Source: Nothopassalora personata
Lineage: Eukaryota; Ascomycota; Dothideomycetes; Mycosphaerellales; Mycosphaerellaceae
DNA: 64,000 nt
Assembly (NCBI GenBank): GCA_033816765.1
Contig: CM066291.1
Span: forward strand, 2,356,001 to 2,420,000
Direction of reading: 5' to 3'
In this document: piece by piece, positions 18,640-29,069 of the stretch
Numbering within the stretch: position 1 is the stretch's first letter
How the letters are laid out: each line of letters opens with the position of its first letter
The notes under the pieces: generated by a model
Database searches by the model: none
Told to the model about the DNA's origin: nothing
Seen by the model: only the letters and a program-made list of their open reading frames with translations
Made by a program: the position numbers and the translations under genes

Positions 18640-21600
18640 ATAGCTAGCTCTTTCGATCTTACTACTAGCAAATCCTAGTTATTATAGCTTTAGCTAGTCT
18701 ATCGTTACGCCCGGCTAGCTCGAGTACAGCGCTTACTAGTACTATTACTAGGTTTACCCGCCTACCTTAGACCTTATTCGAGTCCCTTCGCCTACCGGAC
18801 AACGTTAAGCATGTCCTTACTAATACAAACACGCCGAAGTCCGCCGCTAATATTATGTTCCGAGAGCTTAGTCCTTAGAAGCGGGTTAAGGTGTTAAAGG
18901 ACTTCTATAAGGGCTTCGAGAAGGTATTCGAAGACTACTCCGTCTAGGTTAACCTGTTTTTCGAGGAAGTTAAGAGCGGCATAGGTAAGAGCTACTAGGA
19001 TATTTCCTTAGTAATAAGAAGCTTAATGTCTTATTTCCTATCGTCGGCAAGATTCGCAAGACCGGTTTAGAGATTCGTAACCGAGAGAAGACTCTTCGAG
19101 CTACGCTTACCCGCTACTAGCTACAGTAGATAGATAATAAGATTCTTAATCGACGCGTTATCTCCGAGCTTTATAGTACTAATAGCGGGCGCCGCTAGTT
19201 TACGGCCTTTATTAACAAGTACCTAGACTATAGTAGGGCTATTAGTAGAATTTAGAGGGCATTAATCTAGCGTATAAGGATCGGGCGTAAGGGTATAGAT
19301 CGCAAGCGAATTCTAGAGCCTAGTAATCTTACCCGGTGCGATAGGGAGGCTAAAGCACGTAGCATTAATCCGTAGTCGGCTAAGAGTAGGGAGATTATTA
19401 GAAGACACCGCCTAGCCATCTATAAGGATAGCCTTCTATACTTTATAGAGGGTACTATTACTAAGAAGTCCGCGTCCCCGGAGGATAGTATAGATTAACC
19501 TAGACTATCTAGCTAGTAACAGCCTTAGCTACGTTAGCTACTACCGGGTAGTAAAGGTAAAGGACGTATAAAGAGTACTACGCTAACTCTGCTAGCCTCT
19601 ACCTAGCCTACAGTCCTATCGAGAGGCGGTCGTAAGTCGAGTCGACTTAAGCAGCTCCGTATAGGCGAGAGCATAGGTAAGGGCATAACTACGCCTAATT
19701 AATCCTCGCCTAACCGAACGCTAGACGGCGTACCTATACGCGAAGGCAGTCCGCTAGGTACACTAGTTAGCACCCTACGATCTACTCCGGCCCTAACTAA
19801 GAATAGTAATCCGATACTTACTATGTTACCTTCGGCTATAATTAGGGATGTATTAGTCTTTAAGGATTAGATCCTATAAGAAGACGAGGCCCTCCGGATT
19901 AAGCGCGCTAACTACACCTATAATAAGCGGTACTGTAGCATTAAGTTTAGAAACTCGATTAATGTAGATAGCATTAACTAGCTACCTAAGCACCGGATAG
20001 CGGGCCTTAAGATGCTCGAATATACTGTCTCGGAGGTTCTTAAGAGGGATAGTAAGGTTAGCGCTATAATGTGCGATTAGCATATTCAAGATTTCTACTA
20101 TAAGGCCCTCTACTTCGTTACGAATCCCGGTATTACCGCTAATACCCTATGTAAGCGCGCGCTTAAGGTCTAAGACTAGCTCTTTAAAGGCAAGAGTTTT
20201 TTAGCTATTAAGGTAAAGAATAGGTCATAGTTTCGCCCTAATAAGCGTAGTTAGAAGACTATTAACCCGCTTAGCTACCTCCGCGTTCGAGGCAAAGTTG
20301 GCACTACGAGTAGCATCGTTACGTATGCTAACTATAACTAGATCCTCGACAAATTTAGCATCGATGAAGCTAACTAAGCCGATCTTAATAGTACCGGTAC
20401 CTATATTAATAGTAACATGCTATACTAGTATAATAACGCTAAACTAGCGCCGCAGGTTAAAACAGTTAGGGAGATAATAAGTCGAGAATTCGACGTATAC
20501 CGATAGCACCTACGAGAATTGAATAAGGTTAGTAACGGCGGCGTCTACTAGAACATATAGTATTCTCTAAGCTAATAGATTATGCGACAAGACCCCGGGC
20601 TATAGCTCTTATAAGTAGCTCTATACCCTTAATACTACACTCGGTTCATGTCCTTCCCTAGGCCTACGATTTTTAGCTTTAATAGGGCTCATTAGGGGAG
20701 TAACGCGAACACTATAGTATAGTATACTAGGGTCGACTTAAACCTCGAAATTGAAAACTACTAGACTAGTAACCGGCTTAATATGCTATACTCTCTTAAC
20801 TTAGAGGGCACTAGTGGGCCGGAGTTTTTATAAGTAAGGGAATGCTAGAGAGTTCATCTAGTAGTGCCGGATTAACGACTATATAGAAGACGGCCGATTT
20901 AAGCGTTTCTTCTCGGTTAGGGTCTAGAATTACCTAAGTAAGAACAGTATTAGCTAGTTTAGAGAGGACCTAAGCGCTAGGCAAATGTAGGTAACTACTA
21001 TAGGCGTTCCAATAAGGTAGGCCGCACATAAGAAGACGCTACGCTAGATTAACCCTTACTTTATCGAGATCCGTGACGATAACTATCTTAAACTCTAGAG
21101 AAGCTAGAGCATGCACTAGGTAATAGACCTCTATCGTAACTTTAAGACGCTAAGTAAGAGCGCTGCGGGGTTTAAGTATCGACGCCTAGTACCCGGCTAT
21201 CCTTTTCCTACGGCCGTATACCTTAGTAGCATTAGCCCTCTATCCGATGCCCTAGCGGGTTTAAAGTCTTAGAACGACAACGAAGTTATCCTTAATGCTA
21301 GAAGGTAGCTTAATACTACGGTCCGCCTAGACTCGGAGCTCTTCTATAAGAAGATGCATAATTAGCGCGTCCGAGCTATAAAATTAATAGACAAGTAGCT
21401 TAGCTTAGTTACTACTCTCGAGTAGATGTGCTTTATAAGCAAAGGGCGTAACGAGAGCTTCTTCCGTAACTACTATAGGAACTTTACTAGCTAGCTACTT
21501 AGGGACGCGTCTAGTAAGACTAGTATTAGCTACGATAACGAGTAGGTCTAGACAAAGGAGTTATGTAAGAATGAGTAGAACTAAGTGGTTAGTGCGGGTT
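18640..21600 (+). pseudogene. RIPped third ORF of the 12.7-kb element, unknown
   Basis: From about 18640 a plus-strand frame can be followed for nearly 3 kb, up to about 1000 codons, where interruptions are TAG/TAA of RIP type. There is one phase change near 19000, from a small indel, programmed shift or lost intron. The protein is basic and hydrophilic with Arg/Lys and Gln/Ser-rich stretches. I see no protease, RT, integrase or membrane-anchor pattern and do not recognise it. It occupies the place of an env-like or accessory ORF between integrase and the 3' LTR, in sense orientation. A captured host gene is another possibility. Confidence 0.55.
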
Positions 21601-22165
21601 TATAGGCTCCTAGTTTCTAGTTAATTTCCGGCTATAGCTATAGCCTATAGGATTCTAGTTCTAATTCTAGTTCTAATGCTTCGGGTATAGGTGCTTCTAG
21701 TCCTTAGATCTTACTTGTTTCTTATAGTTACTTATCTTCCCTTAACTTACTTTCTAGTTACGCGGTAGACTCGTCTTTAGATTTATTAGGTAACTAGTAC
21801 TAACGCTCACTTGTCTTATAAATAGCGTTTACGTTATTCGACTATCTAGCCCGCTCGATTAATGCTAACATAGCTGTCTATTCCCTCGCTAGTTTTATAG
21901 CATGCGTTAGTATAGTGCGACGGATGCGAGTCGCGGTTATTAACGTTATTATTACAATCTCTATTAGAAGGATCCTTTCGATCTTTATAAACTGTCGCTA
22001 GTAGGCCCTAGGATTGCCTAACATCTTATATGTTAAGCTAAATAGTAGGGTAAGCTACTGTACTACTATAAGACTACCTTAGCTTATAGCGACTAACTAC
22101 GCTACCTATGTTGCCCGGGCTCACTGCTTTAGAACCTAAGGATAGGTTCGTAATAGGGGAGGATA
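21601..22165. other. 3' untranslated part of the 12.7-kb element
   Basis: RIPped sequence after the third ORF. No clear frame. It ends in AGGGGAGGA (about 22155-22163), a plausible polypurine tract just before the right LTR. Confidence 0.5.
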
Positions 22166-22540
22166 TATTAACGACTAATAGGTTGTGTTAACCTTAGGTT
22201 TAGAGGGGGGGGTCCCTTAGGTCTAACTTACCCTAATTTCATTTAGGTTTAATTAGACATTTAGGTAAGCTAGTAGGACCTAGTATAGCTATTAAGATAT
22301 ATAATGCGTAGCTAAGCATTGTAAGCGTAGTATTAAGGTAACAATTCAATTCATACCTCTCGAGTAGAGGGCATAGGGGTTTAGGGTCCGCCAATCCTCT
22401 TGTTTTATCTAGCTACTACGCTACTCGTCACGTAACCTGATTTCCCGGTCCCGGGACCGGCAAATACCCCTGCTTACGTAAGCACCGCTCCATACCACCA
22501 CAACTCGGACAGGCCTACATAGGGTAGTTAGTAGACATTA
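22166..22540 (+). repeat. 3' LTR of the 12.7-kb element
   Basis: Pairs with 9800-10174. Has extra C-to-T and G-to-A changes relative to the left LTR. The palindrome core lies at 22445-22460. Followed directly by chromovirus A gag. Confidence 0.85.
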
Positions 22541-22559
22541 CTAGTAAATCTAGGAGTAG

Positions 22560-25500
22560 CGTTAGATCTCGAGGAGATACCGACTATACTCGGAGAGTAG
22601 AGGAGAGAGTTAGTAATAGAAGCACGACGCCTCTCCTAGACCCCTTAGAAGGACGAGGAGGGTACTATAGGTAGTAAATAGTAGTTATTCTATTTAATAC
22701 GAAGAACTAACTATAATAGTTTAATATAATAATACGAAGAGTTGACTACAAGATCGAATCCGAATCTTAAAATAGTTATAGAAGCCTTTATTAGCGATTC
22801 TATTACTAAGACTCGTATTAAGTTTACTACGCCGTAAAATTAGGCGTAGGGTATTAGCCTTAGTAACTAAGAGGAACCCTAGGAGCAATATATAGGTAAA
22901 GCGCTACGCTCCGAGAAGTAGACATCGACGAATCCTACTTTAACGATAATAGAAGCGATAAAGAAAACTAAGACCTAGGATAGAACGGATCGTAGTTACC
23001 GGAACTATAGGAAGAAAGTTAAGAAACTACCGGGCTAGATACTATCGAGGAAGATTAGGATCTAGAAGAATTAAGCGAAGAAGATTCCTCCGAAGGAGAA
23101 GAGAGCGACACTAACGATAATAATAAACAACTAACCTTTACGATTAATGTACCTAAGAAATTATATAACATAATCGTATACCTATAAAGAAGGTACGAAG
23201 AATTCTTACCTAAGATAGGCGGACGAAGAATGCTACACTCTATTAAGTTTAATAAGACACTTGACACCCTACGAGGCATAGCCTAGGGATACCTACTTAT
23301 AGAAACAACCGAGAATTTAGCAACTACTATTACTAAACGACCGCTAATAGGGAGCCGAATAATAGGAACCGGATACCTTATACCGTTAGGAACATTTATA
23401 TCAAATAAATTACGTAATGTAGTATAACACGTACGCGTACTCTACTTAGAAACGTAAAAGATCTAGGAACGTTACTAAATATAGGTACGGATATAGAAAG
23501 GCTCGCGCTAGGTTTAAGCGGAGGCCTCGAGATATAAAGAACGACGTTCTACGTACGAATAGGGAAAAGGATTAACTCCCTAGGAATAAGCGACCGAAGG
23601 GAGTTATACGACATAGAAAAGGCTTAAGCATTACTAAAGATAATAGTGTTTCGAACTAAGATTATCGTTAACGGGCATAAGATAGATACTATAATAGATT
23701 CTAGAGTAAGCGGGAACTTTACCTCCGAATTATTTATTATAAGATATAGGATCGCTACCTATAAGAAGAAAGAGGGTTATAAATTAATCGCGGTAGACGG
23801 ATTATCCTTACCTAGTATAGAGCGCGAGACGATACCGCTACTACTTACAATCTAACGGTACTATAAGGAGATTATCTTAGATATTACTAATATAGCTAGT
23901 TATAACATCGTACTAGGTATACCTTAGTTAAGAAAGCACAATCTAGTAATCGACTAGAGAAGAGGAGTACTTACATTTAGGGAATGCGATTACGTTATCG
24001 ACATTTAGCCTACGTAGTAGTAGCGTTTACTAGTAGATAAGGTAAGGAAACAGCTAAACAAGATATAGCTTACGCCGAACAGAAGGAATTAAGAACCACC
24101 TTCGACCGGGATAGACACTAGCGTAGGGCCGCCGGGTTACGAAGTTACTAGAAGTAATAGAAGTAACGCACTATCGAAGAATACTAACATCTTAGAGTTA
24201 AGTATTCCTAAGGAGTATCGCAAGTAGTCGCGGCTCTTTAAAGAGGAGAGAGGCAAAACCGCCTTACCTAAGTACCGCCTATAGGATTATAAGATTAACA
24301 TTTAGCTAGGGAAAGAGCCTCTATAGGGACCCCTATATTAAATGTCTAAGAAAGAGCTATAGACCCTACGAGAATAGCTAAAGGAGAAGCTAGCTAAAGG
24401 ATAGATAAGAAGATCTACCTTAAGCGTAGGAACTCTATATATGTTCGTTCTAAAAGTAAACGGGAAGTTACGACTTGTATAAGACTATAGGAAGTTAAAC
24501 GAGATTACGATTAAGAACCGATACCCGCTACCTAACATCGAAGAAGTATAAGATAGATTAGCCGGATTAGACTAGTATACGAAGATTAACCTACGAGATG
24601 CCTTCTACGCTATACGGATAGCGGAAGGAGAAGAATGGAAAACCGCTTTTAGAATAAGATACAGACTTTACGAATTCTTAGTTATACTAATAGGATTAAC
24701 TAACGTACCCGTATCCTATTGGGACCTTATTAGCGAGACACTTAGAGACCTACTCGATATATACGTTATCGCTTATATAGACGATGTAAGGGGCAGCCCA
24801 GTGGCTAACCCCTACATGTGGCCTTGCATGTGACATGCGGTCGCGACCGGCTGCCAAGCCGCACGTGACACGCATGAGTACACCTTGCGACGCGCGATGC
24901 GTCTTGAACAAAAGGCAAGAATTAGTTCATCTACGACTGGCAGGTCGTGGGCGTGCTATACATTGCGACATCCCCTTAACAGACGATATATTAGTCTATA
25001 CGAAAGGATCCCTTTAGAATTATATAAAACAAGTCTAGGACGTATTCGAACGACTTACGCGTTTAGGATTTAAGATAGTACCCGAGAAATGCGAATTCTA
25101 TAAGAAAGAAGTTAAATTCCTAGGTTTTATTATTAGTACTATAGGGATAATAATCGACCCTATAAAGATATAGTTAATTAGAGAATAGCTAGAACTAAAA
25201 ACAGTTAAGGACGTATAATTATTCCTTAGACTAGCAAACTACAACTAGAAATTCATTAAGGACTACGTAAAGACAGTAGTACTAATAACAATACTTACGA
25301 GAAAAGACGTTACCTAGAAATAGGGAAAGGAACAGATTAAAGCGTTTAAGAAACTTAAGGAACAATACGTTTTAGCCCCTACGCTTTAACTATTCGATAG
25401 TAGTAAGGAAGTCTATATCGAGACCGATACGTCTAATATAGTAATAGGCGCGTGTCTAATATAGATATACGATAGATAGAGACACCTAGTAGCCTATTAC

Positions 25501-27180
25501 TTCCGGAAAATAACTATAGCGGAATAGAACTACGACATCTATAATAAAGAGCTTCTAGCTATTATTGCTACTACGTAATATTAGAGAGTATATATCGAGG
25601 GCCTACCGAAGTTAACGATTCTTTCTAACTATAAGAATCTTACGTACTTTACGACGACGAAAGAACTTACCCGAAGGTAAGCCCGCTAGTTAGAGCTACT
25701 AGGATAGTATAAGTTCGAAATTAAATATACTCTAGGACGAGAGAACGGCCGCGTAGACGCGCTAAGCCGAAGAAGCAACTATATAGAAGGAAAAGAACTA
25801 GTATAATATAAAGTACTAAAGACGAACCCCGACGGAAGTCTTAGTACTAATATAAGAGAATTTAACAATATCGTACGGATATTAGGCGATAAGGACAAAC
25901 AATTCTCTATATCGTAAGGAAAGTACTAAGTACCGAAGGATAAAGAAGAAGAATATATACAATAATATTACGACGGACTAACCTACGGACACCCTAGAAC
26001 TTTAAAGATAATAGACCTAATCTAACGTAGCTTCTTATTTCTATATATAAGACAAAAGGTGCTACGTTATATTAAGCAATACGTACACTACTAACGAAAT
26101 AAGGCTATAAAACACGCAAAGTATAGTTACCTATAGTTTAGGACACTACTAATAAAACCATAGGACGAAGTTATAATAGACTTTATTACGAAACTCCTAC
26201 CGTTAAGGGACTAAGTTACAAAACAACTATACGACATAATACTAGTTATAGTTAATAGACTTACAAAATACGTACACTTTATTCCTATATTAGAGACATA
26301 TAATGTAGAGTAGCTCGGATACCTCGTACTAGATAGACTTATCCGATACCACGGATTCCCTTAAGCGTTTATAACGGATAGAGACAAGCTATTTACATTA
26401 AATTATTAGAAAACGCTTATAGGAACTATCGGAATTAAACATAAGCTATTAATAGTATATTATCTAGAAATAGACGGATAGACCGAGAGAATAAATTAGA
26501 CACTAGAACAATATATAAGACACTACGTTAACTACGTATAAGACAACTAGGTTTTATTACTACTAATAGCGTAGATTATACTAAATAACTATAAATTAGA
26601 GACAACTTTAACGATACTATTCTACGCGAACTTTAGTAAAGACCCTAACCTATTCGGAACACCTAGATCCTACCTATAAGCCGAAAGAGCAATTGTAACG
26701 ACGGATACTCTTAAGGAAGTATATAAAGAAATACGTAAGGCGATCGAAGATATATAATATAAACTATCTTAATAATAGTAAGACACGAGAAAAATAGCAC
26801 CTCTACTAAAAGAGGGGGATAAGGTCTATCTCCTTATAAAAAACTTAAGAATAAGAAGATAGACTAAGAAACTAGATTATATTAAGGTCGAACTATTTTC
26901 TATCGATAAAGCTATAGGACTAGTTAACTACCGCCTACGACTACTACCTAACGCTAAAATCTACCTAGTCTTCTATATCTCTAAGTTAGAACCCGCGGAC
27001 GCTAATACACCTTACTAAGAAAGCTTCTATTTCGAGCTAGAAGTAGAAAACGAATTCGAAGTTAAAAAAATCCTAGATAAAAAAGGTTAGCGATACCTTA
27101 TTAAGTAGAAAGAATACGACGAATTAGAAAATACCTAGGAACTAAAATAACATCTACGAAACTATTAGTAAAAGATTCGA
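22560..27180 (+). pseudogene. RIPped gag-pol of chromovirus A
   Basis: The Gag remainder runs to about 23600. Retropepsin at about 23640-24010 has D-S-(R/G)-V-S-G-N-F and NIVLGIPWL; its first part (23646-23855) is still open. RT at about 24360-25140 has DYRKLNEITIKNRYPLP and the Y-I-D-D codons, the latter split by a solo LTR at 24785-24981. RNase H is about 25380-25770. Integrase is about 25950-26700, with Asp in IDFITK and in FITDRDKLF. The chromodomain (VKKILDKKG...YLIKWKEYDELENTW) is at about 27055-27170. All stops are TAG/TAA replacing Trp or Gln. Confidence 0.85.
24785..24981 (-). repeat. Solo LTR of the E family inside the RT YIDD codons
   Basis: 197 bp, TGTAAGGGG to CCTTAACA, with GACGA duplicated at 24780-24784 and 24982-24986. 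It is nearly the reverse complement of the E2 3' LTR (51026-51222). CA/TG content is normal, so it arrived after A had been RIPped or was too short to be RIPped. Short open frames inside it are not genes. Confidence 0.93.
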
Positions 27181-27240
27181 TAATACTAAAAATAGGTCCG
27201 CCGATACGACCTACGATAATAGATCTCTCGGCCGACGAGC

Positions 27241-27313
27241 GACTAGGGTAGGAATCGAACCTACGACCTTAAGAGTTTAGATAGCTTACGCTATACTACT
27301 AAGCTACCTAGCC
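27241..27313 (-). tRNA. tRNA-like sequence in chromovirus A (probably non-functional)
   Basis: 73 nt on the minus strand, antisense to pol. The 7-bp acceptor stem GGCTAGG/CCTAGTC closes with one wobble pair. The T-arm GTAGG-TTCGATT-CCTAC is perfect, and the D-arm GCTT...AGC is weakened. Pol III A-box-like TAGCTTAGTAGTA and B box GGTTCGATTCC are present. The anticodon arm does not form a proper 5-bp stem, so no anticodon is assigned. Same sequence in C (35540-35612) and a diverged one in B (50732-50804). Confidence 0.5.
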
Positions 27314-27337
27314 GATCGATATAAATAGGGATATAAC

Positions 27338-27826
27338 TTATAAATAAATACCCTAATAAGTTTCTACCTCTAAGGACTCGCCCTAGGGCTCCGCCCTAGA
27401 AAGCGCCGCCTAGTCGTTTACGGGCATCTCTAGGATATCCGAGAAAGAAACTAGCGGAGGCGATACCTCTACTCCCGACGCCTACTTAAGAGACGCTAGT
27501 TCCTCGTACGTCTCTTCCTCCTCGAGCTCCTCTAACTCCTTAGCGACGACGTCGTTAGTACGACGCTTAGCTAAGCGTAGCTATTTCCGAAGACGGACCT
27601 TACGTATCTTTAGCCGTACCTCCTCCTCTTTAATCCTCTTAAGCTCTAGCTTAAGCTTATCGCGCGAATCGCGAAGACATTCCTACTCCGGACGAGAAAG
27701 ATATACGTCGTAATCCTTATAGCCTTTTCGAATATAGGCCGAATACTTCCTAGACCGAGAACCTACGATATATTTTACTACCGCGCCCGAGGATCGAGAC
27801 TTCTAATAATTTGTATATAGAGCTAT
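27338..27826 (-). pseudogene. Antisense coiled-coil ORF of chromovirus A
   Basis: Minus-strand frame of about 162 codons between the 3' LTR and the tRNA-like sequence, opposite to pol. Interruptions are all TAG. The putative start is ATA (RIPped ATG). The encoded protein has a basic N-terminus, a central Leu/Lys/Glu/Arg-rich helix likely to coil, an acidic Glu run and a Ser/Pro-rich C-terminus. It matches C 35027-35515 at a constant offset with no indels. Not recognised. The opposite (sense) frame is also free of non-RIP stops but is mere Ser-rich sequence. Confidence 0.5.
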
Positions 27827-27964
27827 TTTAATACTAGAGATTTTAGTATCTAGAGTAAGTCGTTAACGGCGTTTATAGAAGGAAGAAGATATAGTTAACT
27901 ATTACTATAAGAAATAATAACGGCTTATAAAGCTTCGGGACGAAGCTAGGCTAAAAAGGGATAG

Positions 27965-28324
27965 TATTACGGAATAATTCCTATAGACCCTAGAATTATA
28001 ATAACGAAACGAGCACGTAACTTATCCTACCTAAGCGCTTAGACTTAGGGCAATTAGACTGCTTATACTTAGACTAATTAGACTACTTATACTTAGAATA
28101 ATTAGACTAATTACCGAGATCTACGAATCTTCTTTATATTTAGGAACGCTAAGAATCCCTTATAGTTTCGATACTTTTAACTTATGTTACTATCTTACTA
28201 ATTAGAATACACTCTTATCCTAATTATTTATCTTCGCTTAGCTCGCTTTAGCCTCTCTAAAGAATACCGCTACGTAACTTAGCTTATCTCTCTTTTAAGA
28301 CTAGCCCTAGAACGAGACATAACA
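27965..28324 (+). repeat. 3' LTR of chromovirus A
   Basis: 360 bp, TATTACGG (from TGTTACGG) to GACATAACA. Its last 250 bp match the B-type LTRs. The central part holds a different tandem motif (ATTAGACTNCTTATACTTAG-like units, about 28050-28110). Tail-to-tail with the C LTR at 34485-34888. Confidence 0.85.
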
Positions 28325-28803
28325 CCTATAGGCTTAGTTAAGATAATAAAGAATATTATTATCTTTAGGAACCTTAGGGTAAAGAGGGGCTCTAGGAAGA
28401 ATAAAGATAGATTAGTATTAAAAGGACTTACTACTCTTATATTTACTAAGCTAAGAACTAATATAGTTAAATAGTATTAAAGGCTTAGGCATATTAGAAG
28501 TATACTACTTAATACTATAAAAGAAGTAGTTAAGGGCCTAGAAGATATTAATACTATAGATTTAGGACATTATAAGACTTATAAGCTTATAAGGTTATAA
28601 AGGGTTGTTTAAAGAATCCTTAGGAGACCTATACTAGAGGTATTAAATAAAATCTATACTAACCTTATTAGTCTAAGTACTCTAATCTCTTATAATAGTT
28701 ACGTATATTACCTTATACTTATATACGCTAAAACTAGGATAAGATAGTACTTACTACTTCTAAAGAAGAGTAATACTCTAGTAGCAATTAAAACTTAGCT
28801 TAC
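28325..28803 (+). pseudogene. RIPped copia integrase fragment
   Basis: Plus-strand frame with RIP-type stops resembling a copia GAG-pre-integrase and integrase N-terminus: LRHIRS-like, then YKTYKL, a RRPILEVL block, and KSNTLVAIKTWLT near the end. It resumes at 34418-34484 after the inserted copia element. A leftover of an older copia element between the two inverted chromoviruses. Confidence 0.5.
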
Positions 28804-29050
28804 TGTTAAGATGTAGCATCTTAGGGGGAGCTAACAGTTAGGTTGTAATCTGATAGCCTAAGGCATCCACGATGACTCAGCTTGTCGGAAGACACCTTCT
28901 CTCCCCTTTAGCTTAGATAGACATCTAACACAATCAACACATTGGTTCCTAATATATTGCTGCATACCCTGTAGCTATTAGCTAGTTGAAGATTGATCTC
29001 TTACTCTACTCCGCTACTAACTACGTATCCTATAAGGTCTTAACTTAACA
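28804..29050 (+). repeat. 5' LTR of the copia element
   Basis: 247 bp, TGTTAAGATG to CTTAACA. Same family as the solo LTR at 7760-8006. Confidence 0.95.
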
Positions 29051-29062
29051 GGTTATAAGCCC
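29051..29062 (+). other. Half-tRNA primer site
   Basis: GGTTATAAGCCC directly abuts the LTR. It matches the complement of the anticodon arm of eukaryotic initiator tRNA-Met (GGGCTCATAACC) except for one G-to-A change typical of RIP. Half-tRNA priming of this kind is known for copia elements. Confidence 0.65.
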
Positions 29063-29069
29063 GGGTTTG

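Larger units (their letters stand above)
9800..22540 (+). mobile_element. Large (12.7 kb) RIPped Ty3/gypsy element
   Basis: Two long terminal repeats of equal length (about 9800-10174 and 22166-22540) enclose a plus-strand gag-protease frame, an RT-RNaseH-integrase frame and a third unrecognised frame. Boundaries are uncertain by about 10 bp: TG...CA ends could be placed at 9810-10171 and 22176-22537. The flanks do not form a matching target duplication (left GCTAT, right CTAGT), and the right flank is chromovirus A gag while the left is not, so one end was rearranged. The right LTR is more RIPped than the left. Three solo LTRs of other families lie inside. Subtracting them, the element is about 11.8 kb, very long for a fungal gypsy. 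Confidence 0.85.
22541..28324 (+). mobile_element. Chromovirus A, 5'-truncated, RIPped
   Basis: Plus-strand gypsy element with its 3' LTR at 27965-28324. Compared with B, its first 1.4 kb (5' LTR and Gag N-terminus) is missing, replaced by the LTR of the 12.7-kb element. Domain order gag, protease, RT, RNase H, integrase, chromodomain. After pol come a tRNA-like sequence and an ORF on the opposite strand, then the LTR. Internal TAG/TAA codons make it dead. Confidence 0.88.

Noticed and set aside
23055..23279. Minus-strand open frame in chromovirus A
   Set aside because: Antisense to Gag of A; Ser/Leu-rich composition typical of the reverse of acidic coding sequence.
24835..25073. Short open frames overlapping the insert in chromovirus A
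   Set aside because: They sit in a solo LTR and cross into RIPped RT. Not genes. I first took the insert for a MITE because of its GTAAGGGG/CCCCTTAAC ends, but TG...CA ends, a 5-bp duplication and matches to E LTRs show it is a solo LTR.
27241..27313. Functional host tRNA gene
   Set aside because: Occurs three times inside one retroelement family and the anticodon arm does not fold, so it is kept only as tRNA-like.
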